This document shows positions 1-7,913 of a stretch of 41,160 bases of DNA, piece by piece. A program made the position numbers and the translations under genes. The notes under the pieces are model-generated. The model saw only the letters and a list, made by a program, of their open reading frames with translations, was not told where the DNA came from and ran no database searches. Position 1 is the first letter of the stretch, and the number at the start of each line of letters is the position of its first letter. This DNA is from an uncultured Lachnospiraceae bacterium (GTDB taxonomy: Bacteria; Bacillota; Clostridia; Lachnospirales; Lachnospiraceae). The stretch spans positions 1 to 41,160 of the forward strand of contig CACXAT010000028.1 of NCBI GenBank assembly GCA_902765725.1, written 5' to 3'.

Positions 1-105
1 TACCAATGCCAATCCATTCTAACAGCTTTAGCAATGAAACGGTTAGTCCTGGCTGGCTGTCAGGTATCTAACCACCACAAATCTATTGTAGGAGGAGAAA
101 CTGTT

Positions 106-795
106 ATGTAGAAAAAAAGAATAATAAGCCAATTTCCGGCGGAAAGATAGAGCTATATCAGGCGGAACCTCGTCTCAAAGAAGACAATCAACGAATCTGG
201 TGTCTAGCTCATTGCGCCGGACGAGATATTTGTAAAAATGCCGGGGCGTTGGAAAGAGTATGTGGCAACATCATACGGTAGGGTGTTCTCGCTTAAAGAT
301 GGTCCGATGCGTTATCTTCCACCGAGTGCATCGAATGAGTATGAAACCGTCTCGCTGTACTCCTTGCCTGATCGAAGGAAGCGAAGAAGGAATGGTGTGT
401 AGAAGACCTTCACCATACAGCAGATCATGGGCATGGTATTCCTTCCAAAGTATTGGAATGTGAAGGGCAAGCAAGACCAAGTCCATCACTGTGATCACAA
501 CCCGCATAATAACTACTGGAAAAACCTTGTTCGCGTACCTGTTTGGCACCACCGCCGGCTAAACAAAGTCCAGCAAGTGTGGCTACGTAGTGCGGAGGGG
601 AAGCAGTTCCGGCGGAGGACGTACTATGAGATCGCAAGTATTACGGGTGAGTCCTTGGACGATATTCTGAAGCTGCTGGTTGCCCGGGAAGAATTCATAG
701 CGGAGCAAGGTGGAAAATACCTTCGCTGCTATGATCTGGGAAGCTATACCATCGGTTTTTAGATGACCGATGCATATAACAACCAATCCAGATGA
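106..795 (+). CDS. HNH homing-type endonuclease frame with in-frame TAG codons
   Basis: The frame begins at an ATG preceded by a strong ribosome binding site (GGAGGAG at 90-96) and runs to TGA at 793-795. It reads through TAG at codons 2, 15, 34, 100 and 219 (positions 109, 148, 205, 403, 760) and contains no TAA, no other TGA and no frameshift. Codons ~46-65 resemble a NUMOD4-type segment (WKEYVATSYGRVFSLKDG). Around codon 126 a VHHCDHNPHNN motif followed by W-K-N-L is a typical HNH core, which would coordinate a metal ion and cut DNA. The C-terminal ~80 residues are basic, then helical-looking, and I do not recognise them. Such nucleases are usually selfish genes inside phages or introns. 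Either TAG is translated here or the gene is a young pseudogene; with standard decoding the largest intact piece is 427-762, which keeps the HNH core but lacks the N-terminal segment. Confidence 0.6.
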
Positions 796-807
796 AAACA
801 TGCCGCC

Positions 808-834
808 CTGGTCCATCACAACAGGACCAGGGTG
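808..834 (+). terminator. Stem-loop after the HNH frame
   Basis: A perfect 9-bp stem (CCCTGGTCC and GGACCAGGG) with a short AC-rich loop lies just after the TGA that would end the HNH frame if TAG is read through. There is no T tract, so it may be an mRNA 3' end structure and not a strong intrinsic terminator. The rest of 835-967 holds no gene I can support. Confidence 0.4.
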
Positions 835-967
835 GAAATATAGAAATATACAATCCGTGAGTCCATTTGGATTGATGTAATAAATTGATTGAAAGACGCT
901 TATGTGGACAGACATGGGCGAAATATATGCAAAGGACAGGGAGTATTGATTAATAAGGAGGAATAGA

Positions 968-2260
968 ATGGGAAGAACATAGTCAAAAGAAACAGAAGAG
1001 TGGGGCGCTCTTACAAAATTGATAGGGCTTCAGGCGGATGGTATAATAGATAATGAAACAGCGCGATCACTCATGGTAAGCATAAAAGAGAGGATTTTGA
1101 GAAAATACCCACCAAGGCTGGCAAGTGACGGATCGTGGTATGTCAATATACGATTCGCACCAGGTAAGGCGGGAAGAAAAACATTGAGAAAAGTAAATAG
1201 AAACGATTTAGAGGAAGCAATCTGCGAGTTCGTAGGAAAGAATCTTAAAGATCAGGTGCTGAAAGACGTCAGCCGCAAGGATTATCACTACAAGTCAGCG
1301 TTCGAAAACTGGATCTGTGCCCAACAGTATAAAAACGAGAACACTGAGGAGCGGAATCGGAGGGAGTACCGACGTTTCTTTGAGAGGCTGGAGGAAGGCC
1401 GGGAAATGGCAGAGATGGACATCCGTCTTATCACGTCTACCCAGATTGAAAGTCTTATGACGGCAGCTATCAAGAGGTATAACCTTACCACGAGAAAGGC
1501 ACATGAAGATTACAATATGTTCTTCAAGGCTGTATACAGGCAGGCGATAGCAGACTCGCTGATTAAAAGTGATGGTGATCCATGTTTGTTCGTACTCGAA
1601 AACCGGTTTATGCAGTATGGGAGATCAGAGAAAGAACGACCGGATGACGAACGGGTTATCAGCTGTGACACTCGAAAGATTCTTGATAATGCCGCCCAGA
1701 AGGATCATGAGCGGAAAGAGGATTATATGCCCCCGTTTGCGTATGAGCTTTCCGCCTTAACTGGTATGCGGTGTGGTGAACTGGCAGGACTGGTTTGGAA
1801 AAACGTTGACTTCGATGGAGGCGCCATCCATATTGTGCAAAGCCAGAAATTTAACGAGGCTACGAGACAATATTATATTGCTGATACAAAAAATCATAAG
1901 CATCGACAGGTTCCTATTACAGATGCGATTAGGGATGTCCTCGATAGGATTCGGCTTATACAGCAGAGATATGGCAAAACCGGAGACTATGTCTTTTCCA
2001 ACGGTAAAGCAGCCTGCACAAATCGGCAGATTAGCGATTATCTTCAAAACAAAAGACAGCAGTACAAGATTGTCCAACCTGTAAGCATTCATGCAGCAAG
2101 AAGGACACTGAACAGCAGGATGGCTGTGCAAGGTGTTCCGGCTTCTACAAGGGCTTCATTGCTGGGGCATATCCCCCGTGTTAATGAAAATAATTACACA
2201 TATGATATGCTCCCTATGGATCAGAAGCGAGAAATGGTTGCAAATGCGGGGAAAAGGTGA
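968..2260 (+). CDS. int: Tyrosine recombinase (phage-type integrase) with TAG at codon 5
   Basis: This is a site-specific tyrosine recombinase that would integrate and excise the mobile element. The C-terminal catalytic domain is complete: Arg in TGMRCGEL (~residue 268), a Lys in the KNHKHR beta-hairpin (~308), the H-x-x-R box in SIHAARR (~373), His in LLGHIPR (~400) and the nucleophile Tyr in ENNYTYD (~410). An N-terminal arm-binding region (YPPRLASDGSWYVNIRF) and a core-binding domain precede it. I chose ATG 968 because it alone has a good ribosome binding site (AAGGAGG, about 8 bases upstream). That start is followed by MGRT then an in-frame TAG at 980-982. Starting after the TAG would need TTG 1019 or ATG 1072, neither with a visible ribosome binding site. 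It ends in TGA. Product about 430 residues if TAG is read as an amino acid. Confidence 0.85.
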
Positions 2261-2281
2261 TATATTCCCCACTGTAAGGGG

Positions 2282-2309
2282 TGATACGAAAGTGATACGA
2301 TTTGATACG
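2282..2309 (+). repeat. Three TGATACG direct repeats beside the integrase, probable recombinase arm sites
   Basis: TGATACG occurs at 2282-2288, 2293-2299 and 2303-2309, about one helical turn apart, 20-50 bases after the integrase stop codon. Short phased repeats in this place usually bind the integrase arm domain or an excisionase. The AT-rich stretch that follows (about 2315-2340) is a candidate core attachment site; the opposite element end is outside the window, so the core cannot be defined. Confidence 0.45.
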
Positions 2310-2345
2310 TAGCGCCTTTAAACCCTTGATTTTACAACATAATAA

Positions 2346-2457
2346 GTCTTCAGGGCGGGGTGCAATTCCCCACTGGCGGTATAGTCCGCGAACTGCCTCA
2401 TGGCAGCCGAACCGGTGAAACTCCGGTACCAACGGTATAGTCCGGATGGAAGAAGAT
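2346..2457 (+). promoter_or_regulatory. FMN riboswitch (RFN element)
   Basis: The conserved RFN blocks are all present in order: a GGGCGGGGTG...TTCCCC hairpin, CTGGCGGTATAGTCCGCGA, AACCGGTGAAACTCCGGT, and CGGTATAGTCCGGATGGAAGAAG closing the outer helix. It binds flavin mononucleotide and lies in the leader of the riboflavin transporter gene, followed by an intrinsic terminator, so FMN should switch transcription off. The mobile element ends directly upstream of it. Confidence 0.95.
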
Positions 2458-2475
2458 GTCAGATTAAGATGCAGC

Positions 2476-2511
2476 GCCCGGAGACCTTCACAGGTTCCGG
2501 GCGATTTCTTT
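2476..2511 (+). terminator. Riboswitch-controlled terminator
   Basis: Stem GCCCGGA/TCCGGGC with an inner ACCT/AGGT helix, followed by TTTCTTT. It sits between the FMN aptamer and the ribU ribosome binding site and is the expected expression platform. Confidence 0.85.
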
Positions 2512-2559
2512 ATATCTGACATTTCCGACCTCCTGAGCAACGAAAGGAGAGCAGAAACT

Positions 2560-3201
2560 ATGAGCAGCAACACAAGCGTAGCAGGAACCAGCACCATGCG
2601 GAGCACGATGACGAAGGAGCAGAAGCGGACGAGATATCTGGTGATCTCAGCCATGCTGAGCGCGGTTTCCATCGTACTCATGCAGTTTGATTTCTCGGTT
2701 CCCTTTATGCCGTCCTTCATCAAGATGGACCTGTCGGATCTTCCGGCACTGATCGGTGCCTATTCCATGGGACCGCTGTACGGCGTGATCATCGCACTGG
2801 TCAAGAACCTTCTTCACCTTCTCCGGACCTCGACAGGCGGTATCGGCGAGCTGTCCAATTTTCTGCTGAGCGCACTGTTCGTGCTTCCGGCGGGCCTGAT
2901 CTATCAGAAGAAGAAGACCAGGAAGCGCGCGATCATGGGAGCTGTGCTCGGAGCAGTCAGCATGGCTGTGTTCAGTGTCATCACCAATTACTTCATCGTG
3001 TATCCGGTCTACACCGCGTTCATGCCCATGGAGACCATCATCGCCATGTATCAGGCGATCCTGCCGGGCATCAAGGACGGAGACCTGCTCAGCTGCCTGG
3101 TGATCTTCAACATGCCTTTCACCTTCGTGAAGGCCATGCTGTCGGTCGTTATCACCCTGCTGATCTACAAGCCTCTGTCTCCGATCATCCACGGAGAGTG
3201 A
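2560..3201 (+). CDS. ribU: Riboflavin ECF transporter S component RibU
   Basis: RibU is the membrane substrate-binding subunit that captures riboflavin and works with a shared energy-coupling module (EcfA, EcfA', EcfT) encoded elsewhere. The 213-residue product is very hydrophobic with about six membrane segments. Family features include MDLSDLPALIGAYSMGP after the first helix and the KNLLHLLRTSTGGIGELSN stretch in the middle, with FNMPFTFVKAMLSVVITLLIY near the end. I start at ATG 2560, which has AAGGAGA about 10 bases upstream; an earlier in-frame ATG (2446) lies inside the riboswitch and is unlikely. The FMN riboswitch and terminator directly upstream support a riboflavin substrate strongly. 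Confidence 0.93.
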   Translation: MSSNTSVAGTSTMRSTMTKEQKRTRYLVISAMLSAVSIVLMQFDFSVPFMPSFIKMDLSDLPALIGAYSMGPLYGVIIALVKNLLHLLRTSTGGIGELSNFLLSALFVLPAGLIYQKKKTRKRAIMGAVLGAVSMAVFSVITNYFIVYPVYTAFMPMETIIAMYQAILPGIKDGDLLSCLVIFNMPFTFVKAMLSVVITLLIYKPLSPIIHGE

Positions 3202-3283
3202 CTCTTAGCGGGCGGCAGGCGTCTGCCGGAGGATTTCCACCATTTTATCCACATTTCCGACAGTAACATATAGTATGTAACAA

Positions 3284-3320
3284 CAGGGACGGCCCGTTTT
3301 TTCGGGACCGTCCCTTTCGC
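3284..3320 (+). terminator. Intrinsic terminator of ribU
   Basis: Inverted arms AGGGACGG-CCCG and CGGG-ACCGTCCCT with a T-rich loop and T-rich 3' side, about 80 bases after the ribU stop. The remainder of 3202-3380 holds no gene I can support. Confidence 0.75.
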
Positions 3321-3380
3321 GTTTGTGCGCAGTATGCTATGATGAGAGCGCTTAATTATCTTAGAAAAGGATTGTTGTAT

Positions 3381-4457
3381 ATGATTTTTGACGGTTCCAG
3401 AAGAACAAGGATCTTTTCAGTGGCGGCCGCGGCGGCTGTCTGTGTGCTTGTGCTGGGCGGATGCAGAGGCAATGCGCTTCCGACGGAGAAGACGAAGGCC
3501 GGGTTTAAGGCAGTAGAGTCCCTGAATTATCAGGAGGCTGAGGGATATTTTACAGAGGCTGTTTCGGATGGAGAAGAGCCGGTGGCTGCGTACCGCGGCC
3601 TCGGGATCGCGCAGATGGGACAGGCGAAGTATGAGCAGGCGGCGGAGTCATTTGGCAAGGCTCTTGCGGCCACGGATGACAAGATGCCGGAGACAGTGCT
3701 GGATCTGCTGCAGTACAGGGCGTCCTCCCAGTACCGCATGCAGGATTACAATGGGACGATCGAGACCTGCAGCCAGATCATTTCAGCCGACGCGCAGCAG
3801 GTGATGGCTTATTTCTATACGGGCGCAAGCCAGCTTCATCTGGGCAACCAGGAGGAGGCTGCGGCGAACTTTGACTATGCCGCGTCTCTGAGGCCGGATG
3901 ACTATCAGCTGTATCTGGATATCTACAGTGTCTATGAAGACATGAAGCTCTCCGGAGTGGGCGATACCTATCTGCAGACCGCCCTCGGCATTGCCCCGCA
4001 GGACAATGAAGATTACTACAATGTCGGCAAGATCTATTACTATCTGGAGCAGTATGACCAGGCTTCGGAAGCCCTGAACAAGCCGGTGAAGGATGAGTAT
4101 GAGCGCGCTCTGTCGCTGATGGGCAGAATCTATCTGGCCAGAGGGGAGAATGACAATGCCAATGCGGTCTATTCCCAGATCCTCTCGAAGAATTCCAAGG
4201 ATGCCGATGCCTACAACGGACTTGCGCTGTGCGCCCTTGCCCAGGGCGATCCCGACAAGGCTCTGAATTACATTACCCAGGGACTGGAGCTTCCGGGCGG
4301 GGAAGGCAAGCAGGAGCTGTATTTCAATGAGATCATTGCCTATGAGAAGAAGCTGGACTTCCTGTCCGCAAGGGACAAGTGCAGGAAGTATGTGGAGATG
4401 TACCCCACCGACGAGGAGGGTGCGAAAGAGCTGGAATTCCTGAATACAAGAGGATAA
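3381..4457 (+). CDS. TPR-repeat lipoprotein
   Basis: A predicted exported lipoprotein with tetratricopeptide repeats across most of its length. The N-terminus has basic residues (SRRTR), a hydrophobic stretch and a lipobox ending VLGGC, so it should be lipid-anchored on the outer face of the membrane. Helical-hairpin repeats follow, for example around AYRGLGIAQMGQAKYEQAAESFGKA, YFYTGASQLHLGNQEEAAANF and AYNGLALCALAQGDPDKALNY. TPR domains scaffold protein-protein contacts; the partner is unknown and no enzymatic motif is visible. I chose ATG 3381, with AAAAGG ten bases upstream, over ATG 3339, which has no ribosome binding site and would push the signal peptide inward. It forms a single-gene unit with terminators on both sides. 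Similar proteins are common near housekeeping genes of Lachnospiraceae. Confidence 0.8.
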   Translation: MIFDGSRRTRIFSVAAAAAVCVLVLGGCRGNALPTEKTKAGFKAVESLNYQEAEGYFTEAVSDGEEPVAAYRGLGIAQMGQAKYEQAAESFGKALAATDDKMPETVLDLLQYRASSQYRMQDYNGTIETCSQIISADAQQVMAYFYTGASQLHLGNQEEAAANFDYAASLRPDDYQLYLDIYSVYEDMKLSGVGDTYLQTALGIAPQDNEDYYNVGKIYYYLEQYDQASEALNKPVKDEYERALSLMGRIYLARGENDNANAVYSQILSKNSKDADAYNGLALCALAQGDPDKALNYITQGLELPGGEGKQELYFNEIIAYEKKLDFLSARDKCRKYVEMYPTDEEGAKELEFLNTRG

Positions 4458-4471
4458 ATGGAGATGGAAAA

Positions 4472-4515
4472 GCGGTCCGCAGATATGCGGACCGCCGATT
4501 CAATCAGAACTTTTT
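4472..4515 (+). terminator. Terminator of the TPR lipoprotein gene
   Basis: GCGGTCCGCA and TGCGGACCGC form a 10-bp perfect stem with a very short loop, followed by a T-rich stretch (TTTTTTATAT at 4511). It separates the lipoprotein gene from the convergent cold-shock gene. Confidence 0.75.
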
Positions 4516-4557
4516 TATATATTACAGTGTTTATATATAAAGAAAAGGCAGGATGAA

Positions 4558-4755
4558 TCACTCTTTGACAACGTTGGAAGCCTGCATGCCGCGCTGACCT
4601 TCAGTCAGATCGTATGTTACGTTCTGGCCTTCGTCCAGTGTCTTGAAGCCTTCCCCCTGGATAGCGGAGAAATGAACGAATACGTCCTTTCCGTCCTCAC
4701 CAGTGATAAATCCATAACCTTTTTCTGCGTTGAACCACTTAACTGTACCCTTCAT
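4558..4755 (-). CDS. csp: Cold-shock protein, CspA/CspB family
   Basis: A 65-residue single cold-shock domain that binds single-stranded RNA and DNA as an RNA chaperone or antiterminator. It begins [17 protein letters not shown] (RNP1, KGYGFI) followed by DVFVHFSAI (RNP2, VFVHF), and ends [10 protein letters not shown], full length for the family. The ribosome binding site (GGAGGT on the minus strand) is about 8 bases upstream. It is transcribed alone from a clear promoter with a leader of about 60 bases, which in this family often carries temperature or growth control. Which Csp paralogue it is cannot be told from sequence alone. Confidence 0.95.
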   Translation of the reverse strand: MKGTVKWFNAEKGYGFITGEDGKDVFVHFSAIQGEGFKTLDEGQNVTYDLTEGQRGMQASNVVKE

Positions 4756-4820
4756 TACGGGACCTCCATAAATAAAAAAATATAGATTGACGGAAATTCA
4801 TCAATCTTGATTGCGGATAG

Positions 4821-4850
4821 ATTATATCGCCCGGTACTGGGATGTGTCAA
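4821..4850 (-). promoter_or_regulatory. Sigma-A-type promoter of csp
   Basis: On the minus strand TTGACA (4850-4845) and TATAAT (4826-4821) are separated by 18 bases, both perfect consensus hexamers. The predicted start is near 4814, giving a leader of about 60 bases before the csp ATG. Confidence 0.85.
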
Positions 4851-5021
4851 CCGTTTAATCATTCATTTTCCGCCTAATTTCACGAAAACGCAAAGTTTAA
4901 ATATGCTAGACTTGTGCAACATGGCGATGATCAGTGGCCGATCACGGGTGGCAGGGGCGAAAAACTGGTTATATTTAATAAAAAAGGTGATTGAAATTCG
5001 TATGCAGGAGAGGCTTACAAG

Positions 5022-6371
5022 ATGACAGACAGCAGACAGAAGATCAATATTCCGGAGCCTGCCAGAAAGGTCCTGGACCGGCTGCATGAATGCGGCTTCG
5101 AGGCCTATGTGGTGGGCGGCTGCGTCCGCGACAGTGTGTGCGGACTTGAGCCGGATGACTGGGATATCACAACCGGCGCGACACCTTCCCAGGTGCGCTC
5201 TGTATTCAGCAGGACCATCGACACGGGAATCGAGCACGGGACGGTCACGGTCCGGATGGACGGAGAGAGCCTGGAGGTCACGACCTTTAGGATCGACGGA
5301 GAGTACGCGGACCACAGACATCCCGACCGTGTCAGCTTTACGACGGATCTGGAGGAGGACCTGAAGCGGCGGGACTTCACCATCAATGCCATGGCCTACA
5401 GCGACAGGGACGGACTGATCGACCTGTTCGGCGGCATGGATGATCTGAAGAATGGGATTGTGCGATGTGTGGGAGATCCCAGGGAGCGGTTCACGGAAGA
5501 CGCTCTGAGGATCTTTAGGGCGGTGCGTTTCTGCGCAAAGCTTGGATATACGCTGGATCCGGCTACGAAGGAGGCGGCAGTCGAGCTGGCGCCTTCCCTG
5601 GCCATGGTGAGTGCGGAGCGGATCCGCACGGAGCTGGAGAAACTGCTGGTCTCACCCCATCCGGAGATGATCCGCCTTGCCTGGGAGTGCGGGATCACGA
5701 AGGTGATCCTCCCGGAATTCGACGCGGAGATGGAGGCAGTCCAGAACAATCAGCACCACAGAATCACGGTGGGCGAGCATACGATCCGGACGCTGATGGC
5801 GGCAGAGCCGGACCGGATCCTCAGGCTGACCATGCTGCTGCACGACTCGGGCAAACCACTGTGCCAGACACAGACTCCGGACGGAGTCTACCATTACCGC
5901 GGGCACGCGGCGCCGGGGGCCGTGGTCGCGAAGGAGGTCCTGGAGCGCCTGAAATATGACAAGGCGACAGAGAGGACCGTCGTACAGCTGATCCGAAACC
6001 ACTCCCTGTATCCGGAGCTGACGGAGGAAGGGGTCAGACGCTCGGTGGTGCAGCTGGGCGAGGACCTGTTTCCCCTGTTCCTGAAGGTCAAGAGGGCCGA
6101 CATCGGCGGACAGAATCCGGAGGTGCAGAGCAGGAAGTTCGAGTACATGGATGAAGTCGAGGCAATCTACCGCAGGATCCTGGAGCGGGGAGACTGCCTG
6201 TCGCTGAAGAGGCTGGCAGTGACCGGAGACGACCTGATCCGTCTGGGAATCCCGAAGGGGAAGCAGATCGGAGAGATCCTGAACAGGCTTCTGGATGAAG
6301 TCCTGGCAGAGCCTGAGAAAAATGAAAAAGGCTTCCTGCTCGGAAGAGCGGCGGAACTTGCCGCGCTCTGA
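5022..6371 (+). CDS. cca: CCA tRNA nucleotidyltransferase with HD domain
   Basis: Adds or repairs the 3'-CCA end of tRNAs, using CTP and ATP without a template. The N-terminal nucleotidyltransferase head has GGCVRD (~residue 31) and the metal-binding DWDITT pair of aspartates, followed by RRDFTINAMAY and the neck-region RIFRAVRFCAKLGY. A C-terminal HD domain (LLHDSGKP around residue 271, then IRNHSLY) is present, as in many Clostridia and in E. coli type enzymes, where it has phosphohydrolase activity. Length 449 residues is usual. The start has AGGAG ten bases upstream. Poly(A) polymerase belongs to the same superfamily, but the motif set and size favour CCA addition. Neighbour hisS is also a tRNA gene, but has its own promoter. 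Confidence 0.92.
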   Translation: MTDSRQKINIPEPARKVLDRLHECGFEAYVVGGCVRDSVCGLEPDDWDITTGATPSQVRSVFSRTIDTGIEHGTVTVRMDGESLEVTTFRIDGEYADHRHPDRVSFTTDLEEDLKRRDFTINAMAYSDRDGLIDLFGGMDDLKNGIVRCVGDPRERFTEDALRIFRAVRFCAKLGYTLDPATKEAAVELAPSLAMVSAERIRTELEKLLVSPHPEMIRLAWECGITKVILPEFDAEMEAVQNNQHHRITVGEHTIRTLMAAEPDRILRLTMLLHDSGKPLCQTQTPDGVYHYRGHAAPGAVVAKEVLERLKYDKATERTVVQLIRNHSLYPELTEEGVRRSVVQLGEDLFPLFLKVKRADIGGQNPEVQSRKFEYMDEVEAIYRRILERGDCLSLKRLAVTGDDLIRLGIPKGKQIGEILNRLLDEVLAEPEKNEKGFLLGRAAELAAL

Positions 6372-6394
6372 GCGGAAATATGCCCCGGCGGCAG

Positions 6395-6423
6395 ATGACA
6401 ATCCCGGGGTTTGATAGTATACT
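6395..6423 (+). promoter_or_regulatory. Probable promoter of hisS
   Basis: ATGACA (6395-6400) and TATACT (6418-6423) at a spacing of 17 bases. A GTCCCGC/GCGGGGAC hairpin lies in the leader. I see no T-box features in the leader of about 60 bases. Confidence 0.55.
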
Positions 6424-6489
6424 GGTTAAGGGTGTCCCGCCGATGGAAGAGCGGGGACGCTACACAGATTCAGGAAGGCAGAATAGAGT

Positions 6490-7800
6490 ATGAAATTTAT
6501 ACAGACACCGGTGAAGGGGATGCAGGATTTCCTTCCCGAGGATATGGCTCTGAGACAGCACGTGCTCGGAGTGATCCGCGAGACCTACGGCAGATTCGGA
6601 TTTACAGAGATCGAGACTCCGGTCATGGAGCATATCGAGAATCTGACCGGCAAAAACGGCGGTGAGAATGAGAAGCTGATCTTCAAGGTCGAGAAGAGAG
6701 GCAGGGAGCTGGAGAAAGCGCTCGGCAAGATCCAGGGCAGCGGGGAGATGAGTGCCGACGCGGCCGGAACAGAGCTTGCAGACAGCGCCCTTCGCTATGA
6801 CCTGACAGTTCCGCTGTGCCGCTATTACAGCTGCCACAAGAACGAGCTGCCGACGCCCTTCAAGGCGCTGCAGATCGGCAACGTATTCCGCGCGGACCGT
6901 CCTCAGAAGGGACGTTTCCGTCAGTTCACCCAGTGCGATATAGATATCATCGGTGACAATTCCGTCATGGCGGAGATCGAACTGATCGCTGCCACCTCCG
7001 GAGCCCTTCACAGGATCTTCGCCGAGGTTGGCGTATCGGGATTCACCGTACACATCGGAGACCGCAGGATCCTCCGGGCGATGGCCAGCAGTGCCGGGTT
7101 TGCGGAAGAAGAGTACGACGAAGTGTTCATTATCCTCGACAAGATGGACAAGATCGGCCTTGACGGTGTGCGTGAAGAGCTTCTGTCCGGCGGATATGAC
7201 CAGGAGAAGGTCGACCGGTATGTCAGCTACTTCAGGCTGTATCAGGAAGGAAAGGCCGAGGACGTCGCCTCCTTCATCGAGAGCACCTGCGCGGACGCCA
7301 TCGAAGACGGCGCGGCGAAGGATATGGAGATGATCATGTCCGCGGCCCGGGCGATGATCAGCGAAGACATCACGCTGAAGTTCGACCCGACCCTGGTACG
7401 AGGCATGAGCTACTACACAGGGACGATCTTCGAGATCTCCATCGACAACTATTCATTTTCCATCGCAGGCGGCGGCAGATATGACAAGATGGTCGGCCGG
7501 TTCTGCGGACAGGATGCCCCGGCATGCGGCTTCTCCATCGGCTTTGAGCGGATCGTGACGATCCTGAAGGACCTGAACTGGAAGGAAGAGGGCGCCGGTC
7601 AGAAGATCGCTTATCTGGTCGACATGAAAGGCGCGGCAGACAGAGTCACGGAAGTGTTCGGCAAGGCTGCGGCGCAGCGCGCGGAAGGCATGACGGTGGT
7701 GGTACAGCCGCTGAAGAAGAATGCGAAGTTCCAGGTCGAGACTCTGGAGAAGAGCGGATATACGCACATCCTGAAGGTATATTCAGATACACAGCTGTAA
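6490..7800 (+). CDS. hisS: Histidyl-tRNA synthetase
   Basis: Class II aminoacyl-tRNA synthetase that charges tRNA-His. Seen in order: VKGMQDFLPED near the N-terminus, GFTEIETPVME (motif 1), FRADRPQKGRFRQFTQCDIDI (motif 2, ~residue 133), the histidine-binding LVRGMSYYTGTIFEI (~residue 301), GGGRYD, and GFSIGFERI (motif 3). The C-terminal anticodon-binding domain follows (MTVVVQPLKKNAKFQVETLEKSG). At 436 residues it is full length for a catalytic HisRS and not the HisZ regulatory paralogue, which lacks the histidine-binding loop. The start has AGGAAGG about 13 bases upstream. It is unlinked to aspS, its usual partner in many Firmicutes, at least on the 3' side. Confidence 0.95.
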   Translation: MKFIQTPVKGMQDFLPEDMALRQHVLGVIRETYGRFGFTEIETPVMEHIENLTGKNGGENEKLIFKVEKRGRELEKALGKIQGSGEMSADAAGTELADSALRYDLTVPLCRYYSCHKNELPTPFKALQIGNVFRADRPQKGRFRQFTQCDIDIIGDNSVMAEIELIAATSGALHRIFAEVGVSGFTVHIGDRRILRAMASSAGFAEEEYDEVFIILDKMDKIGLDGVREELLSGGYDQEKVDRYVSYFRLYQEGKAEDVASFIESTCADAIEDGAAKDMEMIMSAARAMISEDITLKFDPTLVRGMSYYTGTIFEISIDNYSFSIAGGGRYDKMVGRFCGQDAPACGFSIGFERIVTILKDLNWKEEGAGQKIAYLVDMKGAADRVTEVFGKAAAQRAEGMTVVVQPLKKNAKFQVETLEKSGYTHILKVYSDTQL

Positions 7801-7913
7801 TTGGCGCATCACAGTATGGATTTACAGGCCCCCCGGGGACAGACCCGGGGATGCCTTAAGTAACAGAGTTGATACAGAGACTATGCAACCCATGTAAAAA
7901 GGAGAAGACCGTT

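Noticed and set aside
3..71. Short open frame ending in TAA at the left edge (frame 3), perhaps the C-terminus of an upstream gene of the element
   Set aside because: Only 22 codons are visible and no homology can be recognised; another frame is open over the same stretch.
6424..6489. T-box leader upstream of hisS
   Set aside because: The leader is only about 60 bases and lacks the T-box sequence and antiterminator; only a simple hairpin is visible.
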